This document shows positions 38,746 through 48,203 of a stretch of DNA of 64,000 bases, piece after piece. The stretch's first letter is position 1, and every line of letters begins with the position of its first letter. Under the pieces are notes generated by a model. The model searched no databases. It was not told the origin of the DNA and was given only the letters and a program-made list of their open reading frames with translations. The stretch lies in the NCBI RefSeq assembly GCF_001592045.1, contig NZ_BCWB01000041.1:31064-95063 (forward strand), given 5' to 3'. A program made the translations under genes and the position numbers. The DNA is from Thermobifida fusca NBRC 14071 = JCM 3263 (lineage in GTDB: Bacteria > Actinomycetota > Actinomycetes > Streptosporangiales > Streptosporangiaceae).

Positions 38746-38764
38746 GCGGGCATCCCCTGCCCGC
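38746..38764. terminator. bidirectional hairpin pcnA / MFS gene
   Basis: GCGGGCA and TGCCCGC arms with a 5-nt loop lie between converging genes. No T tract follows. Confidence 0.55.
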
Positions 38765-38784
38765 GATGCTCCGAGTCGGGTGGG

Positions 38785-40086
38785 TCAGCCGGCAGTGGCC
38801 GGGGACTCTTGCGCCACGGCGCTCCGCCGGGTCACGGCACCCCAGTACAGGGCCATGGCCGCGTAGCTGACGGCCATGGCTGTCACGACCGGGACCGACA
38901 CCCCTGACGGCGGCACGGTGAGCGCGGCAACCGCCGCAGCAGCGACGAACGCCGCGTTGAAGAGCATGTCGTAGACGGAGAACACCCGGCCCCGGTAGGC
39001 GTCGTCGACATACCGCTGTACGAGGGTGTCCACGGTGACCTTGACCCCTTGGGAGACCACCCCCAGGGCGAAGCCCGCCACGGGGAACACGGACGCGTGG
39101 AAAGGCAGCCCGAACACGAGCAGAGCCGCGGCCCCGCCGACCAGCAGCACGGCGATCCACGTTCCTGCGCGCATCCGTTCCCGCGCCCACGGGGTGATGA
39201 CCGCGCCGACCAGGAAGCCGACAGCGGAAGCCGCCATCGTCACGCTGAACGAGGCGAACCCGGCCGTGCCGCCCGCCGTGAACGTGTTGTTGTACAGCAG
39301 CAGCGTCATGATCGTGGCAATGCCGTACAGGAACCGGTGGCCAGCGATCGTGGCCAGCCCGTCGCGGGCCCAGCGGCGCTCCCCGATGTGCCGCGCCCCG
39401 TCCACCAGTCCGGCTACGACTGTGCGCAGCGCCTCCCGTACGCGAGGAGAGGCGGCTGCCAAGTCGGGGCCCAGCTCGGTACGGCCCAGGGTGAGGGACA
39501 CCAGCCCGGCCACGGCGAAACCGCAGCCTGCCCCCGCGAGGATCAGCGCAGTGCCCAGCAGGCCGTCCCCACCGACCAGGCGCAGGCCAGCCCCCGCCCC
39601 TGCGCCGAGGAACGCGGCCGCTGTGCCGCACGTCGGCGTGACCGCGTTCGCCATGACCAGCCGGTCGTGCGGCACCACGTGGGGCAGGGCAGCGGACAGG
39701 GCGGCGAGGAAGAACCGGTTGATGCTGAGGAGCAGCAGCGCCGCGAGCAGGAACGGCGCTCCGTCCCACCCCAACGCGACGAGGACAGCGGTCGCCGCTG
39801 CCAGTCCCGCTTTGACCAGTGCGGAGTACAAGAGGACTTGGCGGCGCGCCCAGCGGTCGATGAACACCCCCGCCCACGGTCCCACGATGGAGAACGGGAG
39901 GAGCAGCACAGCGAAAGCCGCGGCGACCTCTCCCGCGGTCGTGTGCTGCTCCGGGGAGAAGAAGACGTATCCGGCCAGGCCGGCCTGGTAGACGCCGTCG
40001 GAGAACTGCGACGCCAGCCGAGTAGCGAAGAGCCGGCGGAATCGGGGACCGCGCAGCACTTCGCGGAGATCGCCGTGGAAGGACAT
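38785..40086 (-). CDS. MFS transporter
   Basis: 433 aa with about 12 hydrophobic segments. FRRLFATRLASQFSDGVYQAGLAGYVFF begins the first helix. GPWAGVFIDRWARRQVLLYSALVKAG is the MFS loop 2-3 signature (GxxxDRxxRR). The second half repeats the pattern (QRYVDDAYRGRVFSVYDMLFN). This resembles the enterobactin-exporter-like and MFS_3 groups of actinobacterial multidrug permeases. The substrate is unknown. It is 19 nt from the next same-strand gene, with which it may be co-transcribed. Confidence 0.85.
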   Translation of the reverse strand: MSFHGDLREVLRGPRFRRLFATRLASQFSDGVYQAGLAGYVFFSPEQHTTAGEVAAAFAVLLLPFSIVGPWAGVFIDRWARRQVLLYSALVKAGLAAATAVLVALGWDGAPFLLAALLLLSINRFFLAALSAALPHVVPHDRLVMANAVTPTCGTAAAFLGAGAGAGLRLVGGDGLLGTALILAGAGCGFAVAGLVSLTLGRTELGPDLAAASPRVREALRTVVAGLVDGARHIGERRWARDGLATIAGHRFLYGIATIMTLLLYNNTFTAGGTAGFASFSVTMAASAVGFLVGAVITPWARERMRAGTWIAVLLVGGAAALLVFGLPFHASVFPVAGFALGVVSQGVKVTVDTLVQRYVDDAYRGRVFSVYDMLFNAAFVAAAAVAALTVPPSGVSVPVVTAMAVSYAAMALYWGAVTRRSAVAQESPATAG

Positions 40087-40105
40087 CCGAACAGGGTAGG
40101 CCGGA

Positions 40106-40792
40106 TCAGGACGGGTTCAGTACGCCGTCGGCGGTGCTGATCGACCCGTCGGGCTGCTCGGTGGCCACGCCGACAAGCAACTGGCCGTCTTTCACCACGA
40201 TGTGCACGTGGCCGGAGGGCGTGCAGGTGCCGTTGCCGTCGTTGGTCGTGGTGTACTGCAGGTCAACGCTGTCGTCGCCGCTGCCGGTCACGAGGAGGCC
40301 CCAGGTGCAGGTCCGGCCGTTCGACATGGACAGCTCGGCTTCTGCGGTGCTCTCCCCGCCTTCGATGTGGAGCTCCAGATCCCACCGGGACTCCAGGTTG
40401 CCGGACATGTCGTACTGGCTCATGGTGCCCTGCCAGTCCCCGTCCATAGCGTCGGGGAATACGGGGGACGACCCGCTGCCGGTGTCGTCAGCAACCTGGT
40501 CGGAGTCCCCGGTGCGGGTGTCCGAGGTGGCGGTGGGACGGTCGTCTGCGGTCCTCGCGGCCGTGCTGTCCGGTGAAGCGTGGGCGGCCGGAGGGTCCGC
40601 TGTGTTGTTGTTCAACGCGATGACCGCCACGATCGCCACGATCAGCGCGACAATGGCGACGCCGCTGACGGCGAGCATGATGATGCCCGCAGTGTTCCGG
40701 CGTGGCGGTGGAGAAGGAGCAGGGTACTGCGGCGGGTAGGCGCTGTTCTGCCAGTGCGTCCCCTGGCCCTGGGGGTGGTGGGGGTAGTTCAC
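40106..40792 (-). CDS. single-pass membrane protein with Pro-rich N-terminus
   Basis: I use GTG 40792 (MNYPHHPQGQGTHWQN), about 10-14 nt after GGAAGGGA, giving 228 aa. An N-terminal Pro/Tyr/Gln-rich cytosolic stretch (YPPQYPAPSPPPRRN) is followed by one span (GIIMLAVSGVAIVALIVAIVAVIAL). A Ser/Thr/Asp-rich linker leads to a beta-rich extracytoplasmic domain (DGDWQGTMSQYDMSGNLESRWDLELHIEGG, with Cys in RTCTW and NGTCTPSGHVHI, possibly a disulfide). This layout is common in actinobacterial envelope proteins. No function is recognised. Confidence 0.65.
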   Translation of the reverse strand: MNYPHHPQGQGTHWQNSAYPPQYPAPSPPPRRNTAGIIMLAVSGVAIVALIVAIVAVIALNNNTADPPAAHASPDSTAARTADDRPTATSDTRTGDSDQVADDTGSGSSPVFPDAMDGDWQGTMSQYDMSGNLESRWDLELHIEGGESTAEAELSMSNGRTCTWGLLVTGSGDDSVDLQYTTTNDGNGTCTPSGHVHIVVKDGQLLVGVATEQPDGSISTADGVLNPS

Positions 40793-41033
40793 GGACGTGC
40801 CGTCCCTTCCAGTCAACTCGGTGGGTGGCGCCTGGTGCCCGGAGTGCTGACGGCACAACGGGAAGGCAGCACGGTCGCGGACGTGTCTTCCGGAACCTGG
40901 ATAGCAGCGGAGGGTGACGGTCGGCTGCTGTTCTGCTTCTTCCTTCTCTTATGTCGAATGAGATGGTCCCGGAATGTTTTTGGTTCCCTCAGGGCGGGAC
41001 CGGTGCGCCTACGACAAGCCCATACACGAAAGA

Positions 41034-41061
41034 ACGCCGGGGCAGGCGTCCGCCCCGGCGT
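41034..41061 (-). terminator. ino1 terminator
   Basis: A 10-bp perfect stem (ACGCCGGGGC / GCCCCGGCGT) with an 8-nt loop. On the minus strand it is followed by TTCTTTCG. It lies 20 nt after the ino1 stop. Confidence 0.8.
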
Positions 41062-41080
41062 GTGCGGTAGGCCGTCGGAG

Positions 41081-42160
41081 TTAGCGTTCGATCTCTCCGG
41101 CGATGAACTTCTCCACTGCTTCGTGCGCTTCGGCGTCCGAGTACTGCACCGGCGGGGACTTCATGAAGTACGAGGACGCTGCCAGGAGCGGGCCGCCGAT
41201 TCCGCGGTCCTTAGCGATCTTGGCGGCGCGCACGGCGTCGATGATGATGCCCGCGGAGTTCGGAGAGTCCCACACTTCCAGCTTGTATTCCAGGTTCAGC
41301 GGGACGTCGCCGAAGGCGCGGCCTTCCAGGCGCACGTACGCCCACTTGCGGTCGTCCAGCCACGGCACGTGGTCGGAGGGGCCGATGTGCACCGAGCGGG
41401 CGTTGAGTTCGTGCGGAATCTGCGAGGTGACCGACTGGGTCTTGGAGATCTTCTTGGACTCCAGCCGCTCCCTCTCCAGCATGTTGAGGAAGTCCATGTT
41501 GCCGCCGAAGTTGAGCTGGTAGGTGCGGTCGATGATGACACCGCGGTCCTCGAACAGCTTCGACAGCACTCGGTGAGTGATGGTCGCGCCCACCTGCGAC
41601 TTGATGTCGTCTCCCACGATGGGCACACCCGCGTCGGTGAACTTCTGGGCCCACACCGGGTCCGAAGCGATGAAGACCGGAAGGGCGTTGACGAACGCCA
41701 CACCCGCGTCGATCGCGCACTGGGCGTAGAAGCGGTTGGCTTCTTCAGAACCGACCGGAAGATAGGAGACCAGCACGTCGGCTTGAGCGGCCTTGAGCGT
41801 GGCGACCACGTCGACGGCGTCTTCGGTGGACTCCTCGATGGTCTCCCGGTAGTACTTGCCCAGTCCGTCGAGGGTCGGGCCGCGCTGCACCGTCACCCCG
41901 GTCGGCGGGACGTCGCAGATCTTGATCGTGTTGTTCTCGCTAGCGGTGATCGCGTCCGCGAGGTCCTGGCCGACTTTCTTGGCGTCGACGTCGAACGCGG
42001 CGACGAACTCGATGTCCCGGATGTGGTACGGACCGAACTCCACGTGCATGAGGCCGGGCACGCGGGATGCCGGATCGGCGTCGCGATAGTAATGGACGCC
42101 TTGGACGAGTGAGGCGGCACAGTTGCCCACGCCCACGACGGCTACGCGTACCGAACCCAT
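41081..42160 (-). CDS. ino1: inositol-3-phosphate synthase
   Basis: The start is ATG 42160 ([25 protein letters not shown]) with AAGGAGA upstream, giving 359 aa; an upstream TTG-initiated extension is spurious. The NAD-binding Rossmann motif is [10 protein letters not shown]. Conserved blocks include [53 protein letters not shown] and [12 protein letters not shown]. It converts glucose-6-phosphate to inositol-3-phosphate, the first step to mycothiol and phosphatidylinositol in actinobacteria. It sits 94 nt downstream of padR, a conserved pairing. Confidence 0.95.
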   Translation of the reverse strand: MGSVRVAVVGVGNCAASLVQGVHYYRDADPASRVPGLMHVEFGPYHIRDIEFVAAFDVDAKKVGQDLADAITASENNTIKICDVPPTGVTVQRGPTLDGLGKYYRETIEESTEDAVDVVATLKAAQADVLVSYLPVGSEEANRFYAQCAIDAGVAFVNALPVFIASDPVWAQKFTDAGVPIVGDDIKSQVGATITHRVLSKLFEDRGVIIDRTYQLNFGGNMDFLNMLERERLESKKISKTQSVTSQIPHELNARSVHIGPSDHVPWLDDRKWAYVRLEGRAFGDVPLNLEYKLEVWDSPNSAGIIIDAVRAAKIAKDRGIGGPLLAASSYFMKSPPVQYSDAEAHEAVEKFIAGEIER

Positions 42161-42254
42161 GGCAGTGGTCTCCTTCTGTCGATTCCGAAATCTTTGAGTG
42201 CGTGGGACATGCTTGTCGCGGCGTTGCCGCAGGGCTGGGGTGGTTCGGAAGGAG

Positions 42255-42818
42255 TCATCCCAATGGTCCCGGCTGAGACGGGGAGAGTGCAGCGAGGCGC
42301 TGTTCCCGCGCGATAAGCCCGTCAAGCCAATGGATCTCCCGCTCCACGGACTCGGCTCCGTGGCGGCGCAGTTCCCGCAGATAGTCGTCAGCGGTGTGGG
42401 CCAGGCGGGAGCGCAACTCCTTCAGCCGGGTGAGAAGCCGATCGCGGCGACCGTGCAGAATGCGCAGCCGAAGGTCCGATCTGGCGTGCCCGAAGAGGGC
42501 GAAGTACACGCCGAAGGACTCGTCGTCGCAGGCCGCTGGGGTGACCTCGTCGAGCATCCCGTGCAGGTGCTGGTGTCCAGCCTCGGTGAGGCGGTACACG
42601 ATCCGGGTCCGCCCGAATCCGGTCTCCTCGGGGTGCTGGGAGATATGCCCCCGACGCAGCATCCTCTTCAGGCAGGGGTACAGCGACCCGTAGGAGAAGG
42701 CCCGGAAGAACCCCAGTTCGGAGTTGAGGCGCTTGCGCAGTCCGTACCCGTGCAACGGGGACTCGTATAACAGGCCGAGGACGGCTAGCTCCAGCACCCT
42801 GGCCCGGCGTGCGCTCAT
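42255..42818 (-). CDS. PadR-family transcriptional regulator
   Basis: 187 aa. The winged helix is at the N-terminus: [57 protein letters not shown]...[14 protein letters not shown]. The C-terminal helical dimerisation region ([24 protein letters not shown]) matches PF10400-type PadR proteins. It is immediately upstream of ino1, a pairing also seen in mycobacteria (Rv0047c-Rv0046c). It probably represses its own promoter and ino1. The effector is unknown. Confidence 0.9.
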   Translation of the reverse strand: MSARRARVLELAVLGLLYESPLHGYGLRKRLNSELGFFRAFSYGSLYPCLKRMLRRGHISQHPEETGFGRTRIVYRLTEAGHQHLHGMLDEVTPAACDDESFGVYFALFGHARSDLRLRILHGRRDRLLTRLKELRSRLAHTADDYLRELRRHGAESVEREIHWLDGLIAREQRLAALSPSQPGPLG

Positions 42819-42919
42819 CCCTCACCTCCACCCCGGCTGTGTCTTGGACATGGTGAACGCCTCTACCCCGAGCCGGGGAGAGGCACACCTGTCGGCACCC
42901 TTTGAGGCGTTCCTGAGTG

Positions 42920-42945
42920 TATCTGGTTGATATATCGAGCCGATA
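42920..42945. promoter_or_regulatory. candidate PadR operator
   Basis: An imperfect 26-bp dyad running from TATC at the left end to GATA at the right, with GATATATC at its centre; most half-site positions are symmetric. It lies about 100 bp upstream of padR, where an autoregulatory operator is expected. Confidence 0.5.
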
Positions 42946-43006
42946 GGTGAACCCCCCGAGTACCGGATTGAGGAGTGGTGGGGCGAGGCGTCGATAGGTG
43001 AGGCGG

Positions 43007-43030
43007 AAAACCCGATGCTGTCGGGTTTTT
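43007..43030. terminator. intrinsic terminator inside divergent spacer
   Basis: AAAACCCGA and TCGGGTTTT arms form a 9-bp stem with loop TGCTG. The T run works on the plus strand and the complementary A run makes it bidirectional. No annotated gene ends here. Confidence 0.75.
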
Positions 43031-43562
43031 CGGCGATTCGCCGCACTCACAGCCGTTTCGTTCTCCGATTGTGGAAAACAGTGCGCGTCCCCGGTGTGGC
43101 CAGGTACTCTCAGCCGTGGGTTGTGCTATATGGCGTTACCGTCCTAACGTAACTTTCGCCCCGATAGGACCATCGCATGCCGTTTGCCGTGGTATCGGTG
43201 TTCGCTATGCGTCGGTGGTGCGGCTGGTCCACCGTTCACTGGCAACGCGTGAACGGCCGTAGCAGGGAAAGACCACGTGGTCGTCACGGGCCCCACCCGT
43301 GGTGTCATCCACGTGCAGCCGATACAGAGAGGTTCGGGGTTCGGGACGTTCCGAGGTCTTCCCCCGATCAGCCAGTGACGAGGAGGTCAGGCAGCAACCG
43401 GTTCAATTCCGCCTCACGAGCGCCTTCGGTCACGCGCCGATCCCCCAGGCGACACCGAGAGCGGGAGAAACGGAACGAGGCTTTCCCGCATGGTCCGGGG
43501 GCTGCACTGCCTCTCCCAGAAGTCGACAGGCCGGTCGGCCTTCAATAGACGAACGAGGACGC

Positions 43563-46376
43563 GTGAGTACCGAAAGACGACGGAGTGCTGGCGGTCGCCG
43601 CCGGGCCGATGGCCCGATGGGTGAACCGCGCGGCGACGGCGGTAGGCGTAGCCGCGACGGCTACGCCGCGGACGAGCGCGCCGCGGCGGGTCGCCGTAGG
43701 CCGCGGGAGGACGACGGTTTCTGGGCTGACGAGCCCGGGCGCCGTGCCCGCGGGTCGCTGGGCGACTATGAAGATCGGCCGCGCCGCTCTCGGAGCAGAG
43801 AGGACTTCGGTGATCGTCCACGTCGTTCCCGTGACCCACGGGACGACTACTTCGACGAGTCCCCGCGCCGCACTCGGGCGCCGCGAGGCGAGGACGAGTA
43901 CCGTCCGCGGCGGCGGGCCGCTGATGAGACGGCCGTGCTCGGCAGTGGCGGGGCACCGGGTCGCCGGAGGAGCCGAGATTCCGGCCATCCCGAGGACGGG
44001 CGTCCAGCGCGTCGCCGACGTGCCGAGGATGAAGGATACAGCGGACGTCGTCGGGCAAGCGCGGCCCACTCGGGGAGTGGCGGCGGACGGCGCCGCCGGT
44101 CCTGGGAGGACGAGGACGAGTACGACGAGAGAGGGCCCGTCCGGCGCTTCTTCGCCAAAGCGTGGAAGCCCACGCTCATCACCATGGCGGTGCTGTTCGT
44201 CCTCGGGGTCGCGGGGATCGGCATCGCCTACGCCATGGCCCCCTCCCATGAAGACCTTGAGGCCAAAGCCGACGTCAAGCTCGCAGCGAACGTCGTCTAC
44301 TTCGAGGACGGCAAGACCGAGGCCACCAGGTTCGGGGAAGTCGACCGGGTGCCGGTCGGTATCGAGCAGGTGCCGCAGACCGTGATCGACGGTGTCCTCG
44401 CGGCCGAGCACCGCACCTTCTACGAGGACAACGCGATCAACCTGATGGGTCTGCTCCGCGGTCTCGTCTTCGGCGGTACGCAAGGTGGTGGTTCGACCAT
44501 CACCCAGCAGATGGCCCGGAACTACTACGACTCGCTGACCACCAACGAGTCGTCCACGATCGACCGGTACGTCCGTAAGTTCAACGAGATCCTCATCGCG
44601 TTCAAGGTCGAGCAGAGCCTGACGAAGGACGAGATCCTCGAGCAGTACCTCAACACCATTTACTTCGGGCGCGGCATCGGGGTGCAGGCAGCCGCCCAGG
44701 GGTACTTCGGCAAGGACGTCAGTGAACTCGACGCCGCTGAGGGTGCGTTCATCGGCACGGTGATCCAGCAGCCGGGCAACTTCGGCACTGCGGTCCCCGA
44801 CTCCGAGATGTACGAGATCCTCAAGGAGCGGTGGCAGTACACGGTGAACGGCCTCGTCGAGATGCACGAGGAGAACCCCGAGCGCGGTCTTAGCCGCGAA
44901 GAGGCCGACAAACTGGAGTTCCCCGACCCGCTGCCGCTCGAAGCCGACGACTCGTACGCGGGCTACCGCGGCTACATCCAGGAGGCGGTCCGCAGCGAGC
45001 TGGAGTCCCGCTACGGGCTGACCCCGGAGCAGATTGCGCGCGGCGGCTACCAGGTGACCACTTCGCTCAACGAGAAGTGGATGCAGTACGCCGAGGAAGT
45101 CGTCGAGGAGCAGAAAGAACGGACGCTGAACAACACCGGCCAGGAGATCCCGGAGGAGACCCAGTTCGGTATCGCCATGGTCGATACCTCCACCGGTGAG
45201 ATCAAGGCGTTCTACGGCGGTCCGGACCCCACCCAGTACGCCAACCAGTCTCTGGTGCAGCGGCAGCAAGCCGGCTCCGCGTTCAAGCCGTACGTGCTGG
45301 CCACTGCGTTGGAGCAGGGCATCAGCCTGCGGAGCATCTACGACGGCGACAGCCCGAAGGAGTTCCCGGGCCTGGCCCAGCCGGTCAGGAACGACGGCAA
45401 CCGCAGCTACGGTCCGGTCGACTTGATCCAGTCCACCCGGGACTCGATCAACACCAGCTACGTGCAGTTGGCGATCGAGGTCGGCCCGCAGGCGGTGATC
45501 GAGACCGCGCTGGCCGCGGGAATCCCGGAGAAGCAGTTGGAAACGGCCGAGATCGGTCCCAACATCGCGCTGGGCACCATGTCGGTCGCCGCGGTCGACC
45601 AGGCGGCCGGGTTCGCGACTTTCGCCAACGGCGGTTACCACATGCCGCAGCACTTGATCGCTAAGGTGGTGGACACCGAGACCGGCGAGGAGCTGCAGCC
45701 GAAGGACGCCGACATTCTGGAGTCCGGTGGCACCCGGGCGTTCAGCGCAGAGACGGCGGCCGACGCTACTTACGCGATGCAACAGGTCATCACCGACAAC
45801 CACAACGCCAAGCTGGACGACGGCCGTCCCATGGCCGGCAAGACCGGTACCTCCAACAACGCCGTGTCCGCGTGGTTTGTGGGCTTTGTGCCGCAGTACT
45901 CCACTGCGGTGGGACTGCATCGCACCGACGGCGAACCGCTCGTGCTGCCTGGTGAGGCCAGCATCTACGGTGGTCAAATGCCAGCCCGGTTGTGGAAGGC
46001 GTTCATGACCAAGGTGCTGGAGGACGTGCCTCCCGAAGAGTTCCCCCAGCCGGTGTTCGGCGGCGAGGTGCGCAACCACGCACCGACTCCGAGCCCGGAT
46101 CCTTCGCCTTCGCAGGAGCCGGAGGAGACCGAGGAGCCGACCACCGAGCCGAGCATGCCGCTTCCCTCGTTCACTCCGCCGGGTCGGGGCGACGAGCCGA
46201 ACTGCGACATCCAGTGGTGGCTGCCGGAGTGCCGCCAGGATGACGAGCCGCCCGGCGACGGGGAGCCGACTTCTCCGCCTGACGAGCCGGGCCAGCCGGG
46301 CACCGGGCCTGGCCCCGGCGGTATCGGCGGTCCGGGGTGGAACAGTAACCAGATCGCTTACCGGGGCCGGGAGTGA
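43563..46376 (+). CDS. class A penicillin-binding protein
   Basis: The start is GTG 43563 (MSTERRRSAGGRRRADG) after GAGG, giving 937 aa. A cytosolic low-complexity Arg/Asp/Glu/Gly region fills residues 1-190, then a span WKPTLITMAVLFVLGVAGIGIAYAM. GT51 glycosyltransferase: LAAEHRTFYEDNAINLMGLLRG and GGGSTITQQMARNYY. Transpeptidase: SAFK (active Ser), SIN in STRDSINTSY, and KTGTS in MAGKTGTSNNAV. The C-terminal tail is a Pro/Glu/Ser-rich extracytoplasmic stretch without PASTA domains. It is a bifunctional peptidoglycan synthase in the ponA position upstream of rpsF. The stop overlaps the next start (GTGA). Confidence 0.95.
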   Translation: MSTERRRSAGGRRRADGPMGEPRGDGGRRSRDGYAADERAAAGRRRPREDDGFWADEPGRRARGSLGDYEDRPRRSRSREDFGDRPRRSRDPRDDYFDESPRRTRAPRGEDEYRPRRRAADETAVLGSGGAPGRRRSRDSGHPEDGRPARRRRAEDEGYSGRRRASAAHSGSGGGRRRRSWEDEDEYDERGPVRRFFAKAWKPTLITMAVLFVLGVAGIGIAYAMAPSHEDLEAKADVKLAANVVYFEDGKTEATRFGEVDRVPVGIEQVPQTVIDGVLAAEHRTFYEDNAINLMGLLRGLVFGGTQGGGSTITQQMARNYYDSLTTNESSTIDRYVRKFNEILIAFKVEQSLTKDEILEQYLNTIYFGRGIGVQAAAQGYFGKDVSELDAAEGAFIGTVIQQPGNFGTAVPDSEMYEILKERWQYTVNGLVEMHEENPERGLSREEADKLEFPDPLPLEADDSYAGYRGYIQEAVRSELESRYGLTPEQIARGGYQVTTSLNEKWMQYAEEVVEEQKERTLNNTGQEIPEETQFGIAMVDTSTGEIKAFYGGPDPTQYANQSLVQRQQAGSAFKPYVLATALEQGISLRSIYDGDSPKEFPGLAQPVRNDGNRSYGPVDLIQSTRDSINTSYVQLAIEVGPQAVIETALAAGIPEKQLETAEIGPNIALGTMSVAAVDQAAGFATFANGGYHMPQHLIAKVVDTETGEELQPKDADILESGGTRAFSAETAADATYAMQQVITDNHNAKLDDGRPMAGKTGTSNNAVSAWFVGFVPQYSTAVGLHRTDGEPLVLPGEASIYGGQMPARLWKAFMTKVLEDVPPEEFPQPVFGGEVRNHAPTPSPDPSPSQEPEETEEPTTEPSMPLPSFTPPGRGDEPNCDIQWWLPECRQDDEPPGDGEPTSPPDEPGQPGTGPGPGGIGGPGWNSNQIAYRGRE

Positions 46377-47743
46377 CCTCGTCACCGCACCGGTCTGAGG
46401 AGACTGGACTGCAGGGCGCCGACAGCGGGACTGTCGGCGCCCCTGCCGTGTCCGCGCCCCGTCCCGCCGACTGGGTCTGGCTTGTCGTTCTCGGGGTCGG
46501 CGGGGCGCTGCTCGGCTACCTCGGCAAGGCCCGCTGCCGGTTCGGTGGGGCGTGGCTGGACGGCACCCAGTACCCGGCGCTGTGCTACACCGACGTCTTC
46601 CCGCTCTACTACCGGGACGAGCTCGACACCGGGGCCATCCCCTACCTGGACATCCCGGTGGAGTACCCGGTGCTCACCGGCGGCCTGATGTACGTGCTGT
46701 CCCGGGCCGTGTCCTGGCTGCCCGACTCTTTGACCCGCGGATACGGCTACTTCGACGCCACCGCCCTCGTGATGGGCGTGTGCCTGGTGGCCACGGTGGT
46801 CTGTGTCGGATGGCTGGTGGGGCGCGGCGGGGTTACGGCGACCCGGCGCGTCTTCCACTCGCGGGCTGCGCTGCGCGCTGGAGCGTTCGTCGCCCTGGTC
46901 CCGGCCGCGGTGCTGACTTTCGCGATCAACTGGGACCTGCTCGCTGTGGCGCTCGCCGCCGGCGGACTCGTCTGCTATGCGAAGGACCGGCTGTGGGCGG
47001 CCGGGGCGCTAATCGGTCTCGCCGTGGCCGCGAAGTTCTACCCGTTCTTGTTCTTCGGCCCGCTCTTCGTGCTGATGGTTCGCGACCTGGTTCGGGAGCG
47101 GGCAGGCCGGGAGGCGGTTGCCCGGTTCGCCGTCCCGCTGGGGGGCGCGCTGCTGGCGTGGGCGGCGGTCAACCTGCCCGTCTACCTGGCCAGTCCTGAA
47201 GGGTGGAGCACTTTTTTCACGTTCAGCCAAGAGCGGGGGGCCGACTGGGGGTCGGTCTACTACGTGCTCGGCATGCTGGAGCTCTTCCCTTCCGGTGACC
47301 GGGAGATGGTCAACCTGGTGGGCACCACGGCACTGCTGGTCTGCTGCGTGGGGATTGCCGCGCTCACCTGGTTCGCGCCGCGCCGTCCCCCGGTAGAACA
47401 GTTGATCTTCCTGGTGGTGGCGGCTTTCCTGCTGACCAACAAGGTGTGGTCGCCGCAGTTCGTGCTGTGGCTGCTGCCGTTGGCTGTGCTCGCCTGGCCC
47501 CGCCGCCGCGGTCTGCAGCCGTTCGCGGTGGTGCTGTTCGTGCTCTGGCAGCTCGCCGAGGTCGGCTACATCGTGGGGGTCTGGCACTACCTGTGGGCCC
47601 ACCAGAACCCGATGATGGGGGTGGGGATCGAGTTCGAGACCTACGCGGTAGCCGTGTTCGGCCGGATGCTTTCCCTGCTTGCCGTGGGTGTACTCGTCGT
47701 TGTGGATTCTGTGACGAGCCGGTCCGCTGTCCTTGACAACTGA
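46373..47743 (+). CDS. GT87/DUF2029-type membrane glycosyltransferase
   Basis: 456 aa from a GTG that overlaps the PBP stop. About 10-12 membrane spans. YTDVFPLYYRDELDTGAIPYLDIPVEYPVLTGGLMYVLSRA carries the first-loop acidic residues typical of GT-C polyprenyl-phosphate-mannose transferases. NWDLLAVALAAGGLVCYAKDRLWAAGALIGLAVAAKFYP is the conserved GT87 block, and LLTNKVWSPQFVLWLLPLAVLA is another. It corresponds to Rv0051-type genes between ponA1 and rpsF. It probably transfers a lipid-linked sugar outside the membrane to an envelope glycan; donor and acceptor are unknown. Confidence 0.82.
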   Translation: MTSSPHRSEETGLQGADSGTVGAPAVSAPRPADWVWLVVLGVGGALLGYLGKARCRFGGAWLDGTQYPALCYTDVFPLYYRDELDTGAIPYLDIPVEYPVLTGGLMYVLSRAVSWLPDSLTRGYGYFDATALVMGVCLVATVVCVGWLVGRGGVTATRRVFHSRAALRAGAFVALVPAAVLTFAINWDLLAVALAAGGLVCYAKDRLWAAGALIGLAVAAKFYPFLFFGPLFVLMVRDLVRERAGREAVARFAVPLGGALLAWAAVNLPVYLASPEGWSTFFTFSQERGADWGSVYYVLGMLELFPSGDREMVNLVGTTALLVCCVGIAALTWFAPRRPPVEQLIFLVVAAFLLTNKVWSPQFVLWLLPLAVLAWPRRRGLQPFAVVLFVLWQLAEVGYIVGVWHYLWAHQNPMMGVGIEFETYAVAVFGRMLSLLAVGVLVVVDSVTSRSAVLDN

Positions 47744-47863
47744 TAGCCTTGAACTCTGTTCGGCTAGGGGAGCCCTCGCGAGCACGGTTCGCGCGCAGGC
47801 TCTTGCCCTCCTGCCATGGAAAGACCATGGCCGCAACAGTCCAAAGGAGAGGTACGTACGCCT
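47733..47863 (+). promoter_or_regulatory. rpsF operon promoter and leader
   Basis: TTGACA at 47733-47738 is a consensus -35; the matching -10 is weak. In the leader, GCCATGG-AAAGA-CCATGGC (47813-47831) forms a 7-bp stem with CCG directly after. Leaders of rpsF operons in many bacteria carry an S6:S18-binding motif with a CCG box, so this could be autoregulatory, but the match is only suggestive. Confidence 0.35.
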
Positions 47864-48154
47864 ATGCGTCGTTACGAAGTGATGATCATTCTGGACCCGA
47901 CCCTTGACGAGCGCACGGTGGCCCCGTCACTGGAGCAGTTCCTTTCGGTCGTGCGCAACGAGGGCGGCTCCGTGGAGAAGGTCGACGTGTGGGGTAAGCG
48001 TCGGCTCGCCTACGACATCGGCAAGAACTCCGAGGGCATTTACGCCGTCATCGACCTCACCGCGAAGCCCAGCACGGTCCACGAGCTCGACCGCCAGCTC
48101 AACCTGACCGAGGCTGTGCTGCGTACCAAGGTTCTGCGCCCCGAGATTCACTGA
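47864..48154 (+). CDS. rpsF: 30S ribosomal protein S6
   Basis: I place the start at ATG 47864 ([19 protein letters not shown]), downstream of AAAGGAGAGG, giving 96 aa, the normal S6 length; an ATG at 47816 would add 16 unconserved residues and disrupt the leader hairpin. [31 protein letters not shown] is the signature. It heads the rpsF-ssb-rpsR-rplI operon. S6 binds S18 in the 30S platform. Confidence 0.97.
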   Translation: MRRYEVMIILDPTLDERTVAPSLEQFLSVVRNEGGSVEKVDVWGKRRLAYDIGKNSEGIYAVIDLTAKPSTVHELDRQLNLTEAVLRTKVLRPEIH

Positions 48155-48203
48155 GTCTCGTCGGCCGCACAAACTCTCCCGTCTAGGAATCCGGAGCCCA
48201 GCA

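Larger units (their letters stand above)
42819..43562. other. divergent intergenic region padR / class A PBP
   Basis: 744 nt with no convincing gene. It contains the PadR-type dyad (42920-42945), an intrinsic terminator (43007-43030), and a 10-bp direct repeat CGATAGGTGA at 42941-42950 and 42992-43001. An inverted repeat GTTAC...GTAAC lies near 43135-43154, shortly after a TATAT stretch, and may belong to the penicillin-binding-protein promoter. Confidence 0.5.

Noticed and set aside
42822..43046. A 74-codon minus-strand frame upstream of padR
   Set aside because: It runs through the terminator hairpin and the PadR dyad, has no good ribosome-binding site and resembles no protein.
43177..43548. 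A 123-codon plus-strand frame upstream of the class A PBP
   Set aside because: No ribosome-binding site or family match, and atypical Arg/His/Pro composition; more likely leader sequence.
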